A DNA stretch of 64,000 bases from Cordia subcordata (lineage: Eukaryota; Streptophyta; Magnoliopsida; Boraginales; Cordiaceae). Below the pieces are notes generated by a model. That model made no database searches, had not been told where the DNA came from, and saw only the letters and a program-made list of their open reading frames with translations. Position numbers and translations under genes: made by a program. Positions 22,796 to 34,880 of this stretch are shown one piece after another. Position 1 is the stretch's first letter. Every line of letters begins with the position of its first letter. The DNA lies in the NCBI GenBank assembly GCA_028554755.1, contig JAPTOF010000011.1:1178001-1242000 (forward strand), read 5' to 3'.

Positions 22796-23803
22796 CTACC
22801 CTATAGCCTTCCTATGTTTCTTAAGAACCTCTAAGAGATGCTCTTCATGCTCACTAGAAAGATCGAAAGCTACAATGATTGGAAGGATCTGACTAGGGCC
22901 TAGGAATGTATACTTCAAGTAATCAGGAAGGGGTTTCAGCTTTAAAGAAGGGCTAGGCTCAACCAAGGGGGACTCAACTTTAACATCATTAATGGGGACG
23001 TCACTAGAATCAAGACTAGAAGGATTAACCTCATGTGACTTATCAATCAAAGTGCTCTTAATTAAGGAAGTAGAAGCTACACATTTCTGCTCTAAGGTCT
23101 CAAAATCAAAGTTAGACAACAATTCCTCAAATTTCCTCAATTCTTCTCCATCAGTCATAGTCCTCTCTACAAGGTCCTCGACACACGAATCAATCACATC
23201 CACCCTAAAGCACTCTTCTCCATCATCTCCTTCTCCTATATTAGCTCTATTCACCACCTCAGCACCCTTCATGGTGGACCTCAAATTCCCAAATTTTATC
23301 TCTATTAACCCCGACCTACAATGGATAATAGCATCGGCGGTGGCAAGAAAGGGGCGACCTAGAAGAATGGGTGTAGAATGTCTAGAGTCATGTCCTGAAT
23401 CCATATCTAACACTATGAAGTCAACAGGGTACACAAACTCACCTACCTGAACCATAACGTCCTCTATCACACCCCTAGGTCTATGCTCAGACCTATCAGC
23501 TAGCTGAAGAGTAACATGTGTAGGGGATAACTCACCTGGACCTAGATGCTGATAGACGGCATAGGGAATGAGATTCACACTAGATCCTAAATCTAACAAG
23601 GTGTGATCAATCTGGGTTTCGCGGATCCTACAAGGAATGGTGAAGGCTCCGGGGTCACTTATCTTGGGCGGTAGGCCCGAAGTACAAATACTACTCACTT
23701 TCTCCATAAGTCTCACTTTCTTAGGAATGTTTGATGACCTACGTTTTTCTTGTACAAAGATCCTTAAAGAACTTAGAATAGGAGGGGATGGAAAGGATTG
23801 CAT
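22796..23803 (-). pseudogene. pol: Athila protease and linker (A2)
   Basis: A 335-residue open frame. Protease region: GAFTIPCRIRETQIDHTLLD, the active site in LLDLGSSVNLIPYAVY, and ILLGRPFLATADAIIHCRSG. The remaining ~170 residues form an acidic linker ending in HRKAIG just before a TAG that replaces Trp. It is about one frameshift away from gag (near 23750-23800). It is the best-preserved family A protease in the window, with the lineage-typical D-L-G. Confidence 0.87.
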
Positions 23804-24593
23804 CTATCAAAGAAAGATTGACCTTTAGGTCCTTAAGATGCTCTAAAACCTTGAAGAACTTAGAATCCTCAGTAAGTGTAGGCCTCTCTAAGACGGATGG
23901 AAAGGGAACTCTAGGCTCAACACCTCTAGACACATGGGAATCATCAATGGGCTCCTTTTCCTCTCGATAAGGGCGGGAAGTACTACTCTTTTCATGGTCT
24001 CTAATGGGCTGATCTCTCTCAACAGGACGCTCTCTAGAATTTCCCTCAACAGGGTTACTATGTGGTGCTCTAGACTTAGAAGAACCACTAGGTGCAGGCA
24101 TTGCAAAGTCAACTCCTACCCTATTATCCACTACCCTACCACTCCTAAGAGTGGTGACGGCCTTAGCCTGGGCCTGAGGGGGATATGTGGTATTGGTGGA
24201 GGAACAGGACTGGACTCTAGGGTTCACCTCCGGCTGAGAAGGAAATTTCCCGGGGTCTCTAGCACTCAACTGACTAGCAATCTGTCTTAATTGTGCCTCA
24301 AACCTTGCCATTTGCTGCCTATTTTCTGCCAAGTCCCGTTGTTGGTTCTGAATGAAATGCATTATCTTCATCATGTTATTACTAGGAGATTGGATACTAA
24401 AGGGAGCAGGTAAAGCCTGATGTTGAGGAGCACTAGTGAGACGGGGCTAATAATATGATAGAAACTGGGAAAAATTGAGGACGGGGTCGTTGTTGAGAAG
24501 GAACCTGATGATGTGAATTAGACTCATGCTGGCCTTGTCTCCAAGAAAATTTTGGGTTGTCCCTCCAACCCAGATTGTATGTGTTCGAGTAAC
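23739..24593 (-). pseudogene. gag: Athila gag C-terminal part (A2)
   Basis: Reads from GWRDNPKFSWRQG (about 24560) through a proline/glutamine-rich segment broken by stops to a 211-residue frame starting MMKIMHFIQNQQ, which has a helical glutamine-rich segment and the LRSGRVVDNRVG linker shared with A1 and A4. The capsid domain and zinc knuckle are missing because the element is cut at 24593. Confidence 0.85.
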
Positions 24594-25156
24594 CTCCCCA
24601 TCATAGGGTGTCACCTTATTCAGTTTAGTAAGATGAACTCAAAGTGTGCATTCATAAGGATATTAGAGAGTCCGACCACCCTATTGGTGGAGTTATCTAC
24701 TATAGACCACCTCATGGTATGTGGGTGAGAGACATTACCCCATCGGAGGGCTCATATCCAGAACATAACTGGGAATGACACAAGGATCATTCAAAACACT
24801 CAACTCAAATAGTAGGTTCGACCATCCTATCGATGGAGTTCTTTACAAGGTTTAAGAAGCCAAACCAAACAGTGATTGAATCTCACTTGGGTAGTGTCTA
24901 ACTAGATAAGTGACATTCAAATAAGCCTGGCTAAACTCAGTTATTTATTAGTTTGGCCATCCTATTGATGGAGCTCTCATGATAGGGTTGAGACAATGTC
25001 AAATTTGCAGTTTTAAGGGTTTACCCACAAAAAGGTATAAATGTGATAAGATAAGTGTATGTTAGTTTTTCTTTCCACTATTACATACATATTACTTTTG
25101 CACCCATGTTTTAATCCATATTCATTAACCAAAAGAAATTATTATCCAGAAACCAA
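24594..25156 (+). other. Copia-2 leader with three repeated stem-loops
   Basis: Non-coding. Three small stem-loops with 5-bp arms and 5-base loops lie at 24676-24690 (CCACC/GGTGG), 24822-24836 (CCATC/GATGG) and 24957-24971 (CCATC/GATGG), spaced 146 and 135 bases. The later two are preceded by TCGA or TTGG and followed by GAG. A related block, ACCCCATCGGAGGGC, lies at about 24737-24751. The same series occurs at matching spacing in copia-3. Confidence 0.65.
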
Positions 25157-25837
25157 ATGGCTTTCTTTAGTCCACTCTCCATGAATCTCTAAAAACATAA
25201 ACTCATTGGAGAGAATTTCATTGAGCAGAAGAGGAATCTGGACATAGTACTGTTTGTCAAGCAGTGCAAGTATGTCCTTATGACTCCTTGTCTAGTTGTT
25301 AAGGCCAACTCTAATGACGTTGTCCGTAAGGTTGAGCAAAAATGGCACAAGGCTAACAACGTAGCTAAGTGCTATACGTTGGCCTCCATGTCGAATGTTC
25401 TGCAAGGCTTATATCAAGGAACAGTGACAGTAAGGGAGATCATGACTTCTTTATCTGAAATGCTTGCCGATCAAAGTAGGCCAACATGGCAAGCTGCTTT
25501 GGGTGAACGGGCATCTGTATAGCTGAACTTGGACTTAATGGAGCTAACCATGGAGCTCCAAGCTACTATGGCCAAAGAGAAGTCCAAAGGGAAGTGTTTC
25601 ATGTGTGGTAAAAAGGGCCACTTAAAGAAAGATTGCCTTAAGATTCAAGCCCAAGGGCAAACAAGTATACCTCAAGCACTCTATATTGGAACTTGTTTAG
25701 TGGTTGAATTTATAGATTCATGGATTGTAGATTCTGAAGTCAATAACCATATTTGCAATTCTATGCATGAGTTTCTATTAATGAGGGAGCTTAGTAGAGA
25801 AGAATTTGCCCTTTGTGTTGGGACCAACTGCAGTTAG
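25157..25837 (+). pseudogene. gag: Copia-2 gag and protease, decayed
   Basis: I place the gag start at the ATG at 25157, which aligns with the copia-3 start. The N-terminus has NLDIVL and a YVLMTPCLVV segment. An internal part of gag is missing or shifted around 25520. A complete zinc knuckle CX2CX4HX4C (CFMCGKKGHLKKDC) is at 25595-25636. The protease begins at about 25720 with WIVDSEVNNHIC; the usual D-S-G is D-S-E here, so a catalytic-loop glycine is lost. Confidence 0.8.
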
Positions 25838-27170
25838 AAAAGTCTCCTTAAAATTTTCATGCAATAGGCAATTAGTTTTAAACAATATTTATTATGTTTC
25901 GGGATTTCAGAAAACCCTTATTTCTGTTAGTTAGTTAATAGCGGATGGTTTTTCAGTTAGTTTCCATGCTGGTGTTAACATTAATAAATATAGGAATTTA
26001 ATTTGTTCCAATAGAATGCATGATAATTTATTTTTTCTATATCCTATTACAACTACGTCATTTAATACAAAGCAAACAAATAACCCACTTAAAAGGAAAG
26101 TTCCTCAAACCAATGACACATACTTATGCACTTGCATTTAAGATACATTAGTCATAATTGTATAAAGAGGTTAGTCGATGACAGACCTTTAGGTTCATTA
26201 GTACTCGAGGATCTACCTCAATGTGAGTCATGCCTGAAAGGTAAGACAACCAAAAGGTCCTTTTCATCTAAGGAATTGCGTGCCAAAGAAGTGTTGGAAT
26301 TGATACATACAGATGTATGTGGTCCTACAAGCAAACCAACTCGAGAAGGATATAAGTATTTTGTCACGTTTGCAGATGACTACTCAAGATATGGATACAT
26401 ATATCTAATGCGAAGCAAGTCTGAATCTTTTGAGAAATTCAAGGAATTAAAGACTGAGGTGGAGTGGAAGTTAGATAAACGTATCAAATCCCTACTATTT
26501 GATCGAGGTGGAGAATTTCTCTCGGGTGAGTTCAGAGACTATCTTACACAGTAAGGGATTGAGGTGTAGTTAACTGCACTCGGTACTCCTCAGCAGAATG
26601 GTATGGCTAAAAGAAGGAATCGTACCTTCTTAGACATAATTAGGTCAATGATGAGCCATGCATCATTGCCTATTTCCTTTTGGGGTATGCCCTAGAAATA
26701 GCAGCATATATTTTAAATTTGGCACCATCGAAGTCAGTACCTAGGACTCCACATAAGATATAGACGAGGTGCAAACCTAGTTTGAGTCACGTACATATTT
26801 GGGGATGTCTAGCTTATATACTGAGTAACAATCCGTCGAAGTTGGAACCAAGATCAAAATTATGCTATTTTATTGGGTGTCCTAAGGGAACCAAAGATGG
26901 GATCTTTTTCAAACCCAAGGAGCAAAAAGGGTTGATAAATACTTATGCTAGGTTCTTAGAAGAAGATATAGTGATCTAGAAGACATCAAAATCTAGAATA
27001 GCTCTAAAGGAGATTGCTCAAGAATCTCCTAGCACACTTGCAACTAGTTTAAACAAGGAAGAACAGCAAATTACTTTAGTTACCACAGCCTCATCGTAGT
27101 AAGAGGATGCCATGGCAACCTAATAGGTACTGTGAAGAATTATTTCAGACTACTTTAGAGGATTAGCTGT
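25838..27170 (+). pseudogene. pol: Copia-2 integrase, decayed
   Basis: The zinc-binding end CESCLKGKTTKRSF and the core with HTDVCGPTSKPTREGYKYFVTFADDYSRYGY and FDRGGEFLSGEF are readable in 26126-26554, with a stop just after. The downstream PQQNGMAKRRNRT segment (about 26590) has a Lys where the catalytic Glu normally stands (usual form E-R-R-N). A C-terminal part with GCLAYILSNNPSKLEPRSKLCYF is at 26782-26979. Stops and frameshifts are frequent. Confidence 0.82.
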
Positions 27171-28718
27171 ACGACCTCACTAGTTATGATGAAGTAGTTA
27201 TTGATATAGATGCCAACTAATGGCATAAGGCAATGGATTCGAAATTAGAGTCTATGTATCTTAATAATGGCTAAGAGCTTGTCGAAGCACCCAAAAGACT
27301 TAAACGTATAGGGTACATGTGGGTCTACAAGAGAAAAAGAGGACCTGATGGAAAGGTGGAAACCTTTAAAGCTAGGTTAGTGGCGAAAGGTTATGCTAAA
27401 AAGAAGCGATCAATTAAACCTTCTCACCAGTAACTATGCTAAAATCCATTAAGATACATCTTGCCATTGTATGTCACTATGACTACGAGATATGGTAGAT
27501 GGACGTCAAGATAGCTTTCCTTAATAGGGACTCAACTAGATGGATATGTTGTTGAAGATCAAGAGCATTTGGTTTGTAAGCTAATGAAGTCCATTTATGG
27601 GCTTAAGTAGGCATCTCATGCATGGAACATCAAGTTTGATCATGCAGTCAAATTTTTGTCTTTGATCAAAATGTTGATGAACCATGTATGTATAAGAAGG
27701 GTAATGGAAATGTTGTAGCTTTCTTAGTGTTGTACGTGGATGATATCCTACTATTGGTAATGATGTGGGCATGCTAATATCTATAAAGGTTTGGCTGTCA
27801 ACTCAATTTCAAATGAAGGATTTGGGTGAAGCTAGTTATGTTTTAGGGATCAAGCTCTTGGGAGATCGCAAAAACAAGAGACTAGCATTGTTCCAAGCTC
27901 CCTACATTGAGAAATTGGTGGTCAAGTTTAACATGGCAGATTCTAGGAAGGGTATGTCACCTTCCAGACATGGAATCACTCTATCTTGAGATCAATGTCC
28001 TAAGACATCTGAAGAGATAGAATACATGAAGAAGATACCATATGCTTCGGCAGTGGGTAATCTCATGTATGCTGTGTTGTATACTAGACCAGATATCTAT
28101 TTTGCTATTGGCTTAGTTAGCAGATAACAGTCAAATCCTGGACCAGAGCATTGGATCACGATCAAGCATATTATCAAGTATCTTTAGAGAACGAAAGATT
28201 ATGTGCTAGAGTACTATGTAGATGACTTGACACCATTGGCCTATACAAACTCAGATTTCCAGTCTGACAGAGATTCTAGGAAGTCTACTTCTGGCTACAT
28301 ATTTACTCTATCAAGTGGAGTAGTTTCACAGAGAAGCATAAAGCAAAATTGCATTGCTAATTCAACCATGGAAGCAGAGTATGTAGCAACATTAGAGGCT
28401 GCAAAAGAGGCAGTATGGTGGAGAAAGTTTCTATCTAATTTATAAGTTGTACTTACTATCTAGAGGCCTATAGTATTGTACTATGACAATACTACTGCTA
28501 TAGTACAGTGCAAGGAGCCCAAAAATCATAGAAAAGGGAAGCACACCGAAAGGAAATATCACTTGGTCCGTGAATTCATTCAGAGAGGAGATATAGTGGT
28601 AGAAAAGATTGCTTTTGTAGAGAACTTAGCCGACCCATTTACAAAGACCCTTCCAGAGAAAGTGTTTAACACTCATGTAGAGTCTATGGGACTTTGGTTT
28701 AGAGGCAGTGATCTTTAG
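27171..28718 (+). pseudogene. pol: Copia-2 reverse transcriptase and RNase H, decayed
   Basis: Reverse transcriptase is readable from about 27230 with many breaks. The catalytic YVDD is intact in LYVDDILLL at about 27732, followed by a one-base frameshift. WLSTQFQMKDLGEASYVLGIKL follows at 27765-27989. RNase H spans 28203-28718 with STSGYIFTLSSGVV, EAEYVA and YYDNTTAIVQCKEP, ending at TAG 28716-28718 just before the polypurine tract. Order INT-RT-RH confirms copia. Confidence 0.85.
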
Positions 28719-28732
28719 TGCAAGTGGGAGTC
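28719..28732 (+). other. Polypurine tract of copia-2
   Basis: GTGCAAGTGGGAGTC lies between the pol stop and the LTR start. The matching CAAGTGGGAGAT precedes the LTR of copia-3. Confidence 0.7.
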
Positions 28733-30896
28733 TGTTGGGATTGGTATGCCTTAAAGGCTACTTGGACACTATTTTCTAGATATTGTTATAATTATTTTAA
28801 TAATGATATTTGAATTTCATTTTCATGCATTGTCCCTAGTGTATGATTATGTGGAGTATTAGTAAAGGCCCAATGACATTAATTGAGGACTTGGGTGTGC
28901 AACGAGGCTGGACGCACAGTAGATCCAAGTCTAGACTTAGTATTGTCATAAATAAGTCCATAACCATATGGTAGTACTAGACACTCTACCAAGATAAGGT
29001 TATAATGAGACTTACCTAGGTCATTGGAGGTCTTTCCAGACTAGTCTCTTTAATGTGAGTGTCATGCATTAGACCGGACCACTGTGAGTTAGCTTTCTCA
29101 TAACAGTACTATCAAAGTTAGAAAACACAATGCTCACTGCTTTCAATCTTGAGCATATGTGGATGAACCGATAGAGTCAGGGGTTAACACTTTGATCCAC
29201 TATGAGTTAAGAACTTGCTTGGCTAGGGTCAACAGCTCTGTGGGTTGGGTGTTGAGTTTTGGCCAGTTGGTACATGCATATGCACTAGTAGATTCTTTGT
29301 GCCCCTTTGGTCTTGTTTGTATGATCATCTAAAGCTAGATCTAGTGGTATAACCCTTCAAGGGTATATCAATCATTTAACTTATGGGTCGCTCCCGAGAA
29401 TAAGAGTAATGTGACTAGAAGATGATTGATAGGTTGGATTAGCTATTCCAAGGTTTAGAGGTAGTTAAGGAGGTGATGATACTGTCAAAGGATCGACCTT
29501 TATTACCGGTGTACATAGAGGGGTGTTTTGGTCATTTTGCTTAGTAGGTCAAAGACAAAGGTCACTCGTTGTTGTGACAAGCTTCTGACATCTAGTAATT
29601 ATCATTAGAGTGCGGCTTTAGTTTTGTGGTAAAATAAACTAGGGTTAAAATGGTTATTATGTCGCCTAAAGGGAGGTAAGGGTATTTTGGTTATTTTGAG
29701 AGCCAAGGGTAGTTATGTCTTTTGGTCCCTCTACTAGCCAGAAATTGTTTTAAGCATGATAAGTCTTTACTTGGATTGGTCAATTGCTAAATGTGTGTTT
29801 CCATAGGAGTTCTAATTGCATGAAGATTTTTGGAAATAGGAAATAAGATTTGTTCTTAATTCTTATTGATCTAAGTTTTAATGTAGATAATTAGAATGTG
29901 ACTTAATCTCTTTCCTAAAGCTTCTTGGTGTGCGAGACATGACTTTTGAGTAAGGTTTCCAAATTAGGATGGAGTTGCTATATTGTACAAGATAATTCAA
30001 ATATCTTGAACTCTAAGTTTCCTATCTTAGAATATTCATTTTTGTCGAGTCGATTTTTAGGGAGGCGTCCAAATTTGGAAAGAAGAAAGAGATAGTGGGC
30101 CCCATATATTCTAGAAGATTTGTTGGGATTTAAATTCTAGAAGATTAGGCAAGAGTGGGTTTATTTTGAAACTCTTATCACCTAAAGATTTTTTACTTGA
30201 ATTTAAACTCCTCAAGATAAAATCTTAGTCTATCTAGGAGTTCTATTGCTAAGAGAACTCTTAAACGGGGTCGACTAAGTCTGATAAAATGCTTTTTGGA
30301 GGCACATACAATTTTGGAGAAGTTTAAAAAAGAGAGAATTCTTTTCTCCTTCTCTTCTTCTTCTCTTGATCAACCAAAACAAAAAGTAGACTACTACAAT
30401 TCTAAAACTGAATTCTTTCACCAAGAATTTGGTTTTTCCTTATAGATAACATCTTCCCAATCATAGTAGGGAAGATCAAAAGCATTTTGGGTTGTTCTTA
30501 TAGAGGTTTTGGAGAGAAAAACACAAGAGGACGGAAACTGTTTTCTCCCGTCACAGTCTGCGCAATCTCAAATCTAGGCTTGATCGGGTCTTCATCACTT
30601 ATCTGATCATGTTGAAATATTAGAAAGGTGTTCTACTCTTCTGGGGCTTCAAATCCAACAGTTAGATTGTTGATCAGACGTGTAGAATGCAGCCTAATCA
30701 TCAACAAAATTTTCTAGTCGTTTTTCTTCTCTAGGAGATAAACTTGTTCTAACAGTTTTTCCTTTTGTGTTTTTGTTTATCTTTGCATGTTTGGTATTAT
30801 TGTATGCAAGAATTTATTTTTCCGTTGTGCCTAGGGTTAAAATTTGAAATTATTGACCTAGGGTTAGTCTTGCATGCTTCTATTAGATCCTTCACA
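28733..30896 (+). repeat. 3' LTR of copia-2
   Basis: Begins TGTTGGGATTGG. The end is set at about 30896 (GATCCTTCACA), judged by analogy with the CAATCCTACA end of copia-3 and by the start of the next LTR at 30898. About 2.16 kb. The downstream part is repeated at 6824-7695. No gene inside. Confidence 0.8.
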
Positions 30897-30897
30897 C

Positions 30898-32797
30898 TGA
30901 TGCTCACTAATTAAGCACTAAGCTTTAATTAAAAGCCTGTAAGTGCACAGGTCGTGTTGTCTAATGTGCAAGAGCAGGGTCGATCCCTCAGGGAGGCGGG
31001 AAATGGGGAAAGCTAAGTGTGTGTCATAGATAGCTAGAAAGAAAACAAGTTAAACTAAGAATTCTTTTTGGTTGTTTTAGATATGAAGGGAGCTCAAAAT
31101 AAATTAAACTAATCTAAACAAACTAAAGAAAATAAAGGCATGAAAGGACAAGCTAGTAAAAGGGAATTGACACAAGCAATGGGGCAATGGGTGAAATCCG
31201 CTTAACTATGGGTGATTTGGTTGCTAACTTTATTATGGGATTAACTTTGATGGTTTTGCTCTAAGAAGGGATGCTCTAAGCTAGGAATTTAATCAATCTC
31301 TCCTACAATCCCTAAACTCAGTACGAGTCTATCCCAAGGTGCTAGCTATCTAGATGCATAGTGTGGTCCTCATGAACTGGGGCACAGTTTAGCTAATTAC
31401 AGTCCTAGGTGATGATAATTGGTCTTACCATAGGTTCTAACTCATTAGCTGGGTTTAAAGCCAAGAACTAAGCTTTCTAAGGTCAATTAAGCTAGCCCAA
31501 CACCTATTGACTGGGTTGAAAGCCAAAGGAGACTAAACTAGACTTAATTATTGATGAAGAACCATCAATCATAGCGTCACACAAGCGGGGTTTCACAATA
31601 AAGCACATCATACATGTTCTCAAGCATGGTATGAATGAATATAAAGCATATTCTAGCCTTAAACACTTTGACATATTTAGGTCATACCAATTTAGACACT
31701 AGAATCCAACATGTATGTCATAGAAGCTAAAATTGCTATTAAGTCATGTAAAAACACATATAGTCATGCATAGTTACAAGAGTCACTTCATAGAATAACT
31801 ACATAAACACTTATACATGCCCATAAAATGACTTAGAAGTGTTAGATAGCAATCAAGCCTCTAAGTATATACGTTCTTTCACCTAGGCATATCAACAAAC
31901 ACATAGACATGTATGTAAATAAACATTGAAACATTAAGCAAACATATATATTAAACCATCAAAATCTCATAGCAAAGTTGTACTCACTTAACCCATAATA
32001 CAAGCTTAAATCAACCATAAAAGATCTATTCTAACATAGAGAAAACTAAGTCCAAAAGGAGAAAGATGAACCGCTCTTTCATGCTTAGCTTTGCTCTTGA
32101 AATCTTTGTTTCGATTTTGCAATTATAAGTGTTAAAACCCTAACTACAAGCTTGGATCTAGGTGTATTTTGTGTGTGGCTTAGTGCGTGAGAGGTGGGTT
32201 TAGGTGGATTTTTGGTTCTGGCAACTGGGTATACGAAATAATAGGTGTTACCCCTAAAAAATTATTGAAAAATGGCTTAAATAGAGCTATCAACGTGCAG
32301 GGCTAAGGGACCAGTTGGTCGACCGACCTTGGGGTTGAGTCAACCATCCTAAAGTGGCCAAGATCCTGATTGGCCAGTTGACCTAGGCCGGTCGATCAGC
32401 CTCGACAGGAGGTCGACCAGTCTAGACAGTAAAATGTCCATATATTGCTCGTTTTGGCTTCAATTCACACATTGTTTTTTTCCATGATTTCATATTGCTT
32501 CCAGAGATCTACCAAGCCATCTTTTGTATCCTAAAACATGCCCAAAATTTTTCCATGTCCTTCTTTGGTTGCAAGCTCTGAATTTAACTCCCGTTGTGCT
32601 CGGTTTTGCCTCAGTCACTTATTCTTTCACCCGGCCACTTCCAAATACATCTTCCGAGCCTTGTTTCAACCCCAAACACCTTGGTATTTAATCCACATCC
32701 CAAATACCACCAATCAAAGTCCAATCATCTCTTTGAATATCTTTTAAAACAAGCAACAAATGCATATTAGTGTAGCATTTAAGTCCTAAGTTCAAAC
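30898..32797 (-). repeat. Lone LTR, family C (Athila-like)
   Basis: Minus-strand LTR whose end begins TGATGCTCAC at 30898. It has the CAGGGTCGATCCCTCAGGGAGGC end module, degenerate stem-loops near 31450 and 31510, a TATA-like box (complement of 32277-32284) and decayed palindromes at 32315-32327, 32388-32400 and 32409-32418. The outermost ~130 bases of the upstream end are missing where the LINE begins. No internal region is attached. Confidence 0.78.
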
Positions 32798-33561
32798 AAG
32801 CATTGCTTGCTTGGTGGTGTTCGGGAGCTAAGTGAACTAGGGGGCATATTCGTGTCATTCTTCCTATTTTCATTCTATGGTTAGCATGGATTGAGAGGAA
32901 TGATGCCAGACATAAACAACAAGGATTCATGCATGAGTGGATCATATAGAGGGTGTGCAGATTAATTGTTCAAACTTCACAGGTTGGTTTATTTAAAGGA
33001 AAACAATAGAACGGAGACGAAGCTTTAGCTCCTCAATTTTTCTGCCCTTTTGAGTGCACTGTGCAGGCGCGACTAAGAGTTATTGTATCGCAAAAACCAA
33101 AATGTGGATTTTTCAAGCTTAACACTGATGGAAGTCTTCATTCCAAAAATGGTGCAGTAGATTGTGGAGGTTTAATTCATGACAACAATGGTGACTTTAT
33201 TAGGGGTTTTGTAGACAGGTTGACAACATCATCGGTCATTGCTTCTGAATTAATGGGTCACTACCGCGGCTTGTGGATGGAACTTGACTCATTGACAGTA
33301 GTTAACTGGATATCTAAACAAACAACCAGGAACTGGGAGCATTGTCACATGGTGTTGAAAATTCATAAACTTTTACAAGGGTTTGAGTCTTGCATTACTC
33401 ATATCTGTCGCGAAGGGAATCGGGCAGCTGATTATCTGGCTAATAAGGGAGCACAGGCGCAAGAATTTGAACAATTTCAAGCTATTAACAGATTCAAATT
33501 GCTGCGGGGCTTTATTAGATGTGATAGAGGTTCTCTTCCTTCCATTCAAACTAATTTGTAA
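32798..33561 (+). pseudogene. LINE ORF2 C-terminus with RNase H domain
   Basis: Tail of a plant L1-type non-LTR retrotransposon reverse transcriptase. The C-terminal linker with LWLAWIERNDARHK (about 32860-32925) leads in the same frame to an RNase H domain. TAG at 32947-32949 and 33007-33009 interrupt the linker; 33061-33561 is open for 166 residues. All four RNase H acidic residues are present: D23 (NTDGS), E63 (ASELMG), D76 (ELDS), D124 (AADYLA). About a dozen residues normally found between E63 and D76 are missing. RVT_3-type RNase H also exists as host genes, but the linker and poly-A tail favour a LINE. Confidence 0.85.
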
Positions 33562-33660
33562 ATTGTCGATTGTTTCTTGGATCCTTGTTCTTGGCCTGTT
33601 CTTTAATAAAATGAGAGGGGTGTCATGCCTTCTCTTTGATTAATTATAAAAAAAAAAAAA
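33562..33660 (+). mobile_element. LINE 3' end and poly-A tail
   Basis: Short 3' untranslated sequence with AATAAA at 33605-33610 and a terminal A run at 33648-33660, followed by GAAAAAG. Together with 32798-33561 it is a 5'-truncated LINE insertion. No target-site duplication was found by eye. Confidence 0.75.
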
Positions 33661-34875
33661 GAAAAAGACCTTCATTGACAATTGACAGCTAAAACAATCA
33701 TCCTCGTGAAGTAACTTAACATAATCATTTGGCATACTTGCATTTATGCATGATTTCTCAATAATATATAAGAAGATTAATAACATAAGCACTTGACAGA
33801 TAACTGCAAATTGATACTTCTCTATTAGCCATCCGAACGCTAGAACAATTTCACACTATACAAAAGAGTACAACTACACGATGTCATATAAGATCATCGT
33901 CGTCAAAATTACAAGAAATTAAATATCAAGTAAATTATTAGAGAGAAAAAAAATTAGCTTTGCAATTACAAGATGAATATGGAACGTTACACTATGAACA
34001 TCCAATTACTAGAAGACTTCTAGTGGAAATTCTTAATCATACACTTCAAGTTTCCCTTCTTACGATACATAAAACTCATCGTATGTTGGAATCACAATAT
34101 TGGTATTTAATTTTTCGAATTAATTTAAGATCAGTGGGTAATCGATCAATACTTTTCATTGGACTTATAGCTAGCCTTGTCCATCACTTTGCCACAAATT
34201 AACTACGTCGAAATGATTTTTAAATGTAAATAGTTCACTAAAATCCACACGAGTGATCTGAGGCTGCGAGTGTTTGCATATCAACTTAAGCAAACACGCT
34301 AGACAGTTGTTCAAATTAATTTTGCCATAACTTCACTACCACTAATGCCCAGTCACTTCGATGATGTTTACTTTTGCAATTATGACTATACAACAAATAA
34401 CTAATTTTATGTTATTGCAGCAAATAATTAATCACTATCTCATCATATTATATAACTAACCCATTAGAAAGAAGAATGTTAAATATTACCTAATTCTAGT
34501 TATTCATTTATTACATCCTATCTATAATTATATTTATTGTACATCGAAAGAAAAGAGAAATTAAAAGTTTATTATTTTAGTATATGTCAATGAGCATACA
34601 TAAAGCAAATATGGTAAATAGGAGATGAGAACAAATGACATCTAAAAACTCTTGTTGGAAAAACAAGTAAAGTAAAACGCATTTTACCTTTTTATATTTT
34701 GTATTTGCGGTTTTAAAATTTACTGATACTTTCTATGATTTCAAAAGTGATACACAACGGCCCCCATTATTATTTTTTCTTGTTCGACTTACCAAAGAGT
34801 ATAAAATTGCATCTAGATTGCAATTCGATAGTCAATAACGAAAAAGTTCAAGTAAATCAATGCAAAATGCCCTCT
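33661..34875. other. AT-rich intergenic DNA, nothing recognised
   Basis: No convincing coding, RNA or mobile-element signal. A plus frame at 33960-34202 has no recognisable motif. The sequence is interrupted at 34880 by copia-3 and resumes at 44138. Confidence 0.6.
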
Positions 34876-34880
34876 CTAGT
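34876..34880. repeat. Target-site duplication, left (copia-3)
   Basis: CTAGT immediately before the copia-3 LTR; identical to 44133-44137. Confidence 0.9.

Larger units (their letters stand above)
16816..24593 (-). mobile_element. Athila element A2 (family A), 5' part missing
   Basis: Minus-strand element with a complete 3' LTR (16816-18667), polypurine tract, long 3' untranslated region, integrase, RNase H, reverse transcriptase, protease and the C-terminal part of gag. At 24593 the gag sequence stops in the middle of the SNTYN segment and copia-2 begins. Its 5' LTR, primer site and gag N-terminus are not in the window. It carries the most complete Athila pol here, although it has several stops and frameshifts. 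Confidence 0.88.
24594..30896 (+). mobile_element. Ty1/copia element copia-2, 5' LTR missing
   Basis: Plus-strand copia element with a leader, decayed gag, protease, integrase, reverse transcriptase and RNase H (copia gene order), polypurine tract and a 3' LTR. The junction at 24593/24594 joins its leader to Athila gag; no 5' LTR, primer site or target duplication is found there. Every domain has stops. It is related to copia-3, as the leader stem-loops and protein motifs correspond. Confidence 0.85.

Noticed and set aside
24676..24971. Regular repeats that might suggest a CRISPR-like array
   Set aside because: Repeats are 15-base hairpins spaced ~140 bases in a copia leader in plant DNA; no spacer-repeat structure.
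33960..34202. Possible small host gene
   Set aside because: 80 codons without recognised motif, no splice or promoter evidence, in AT-rich DNA.
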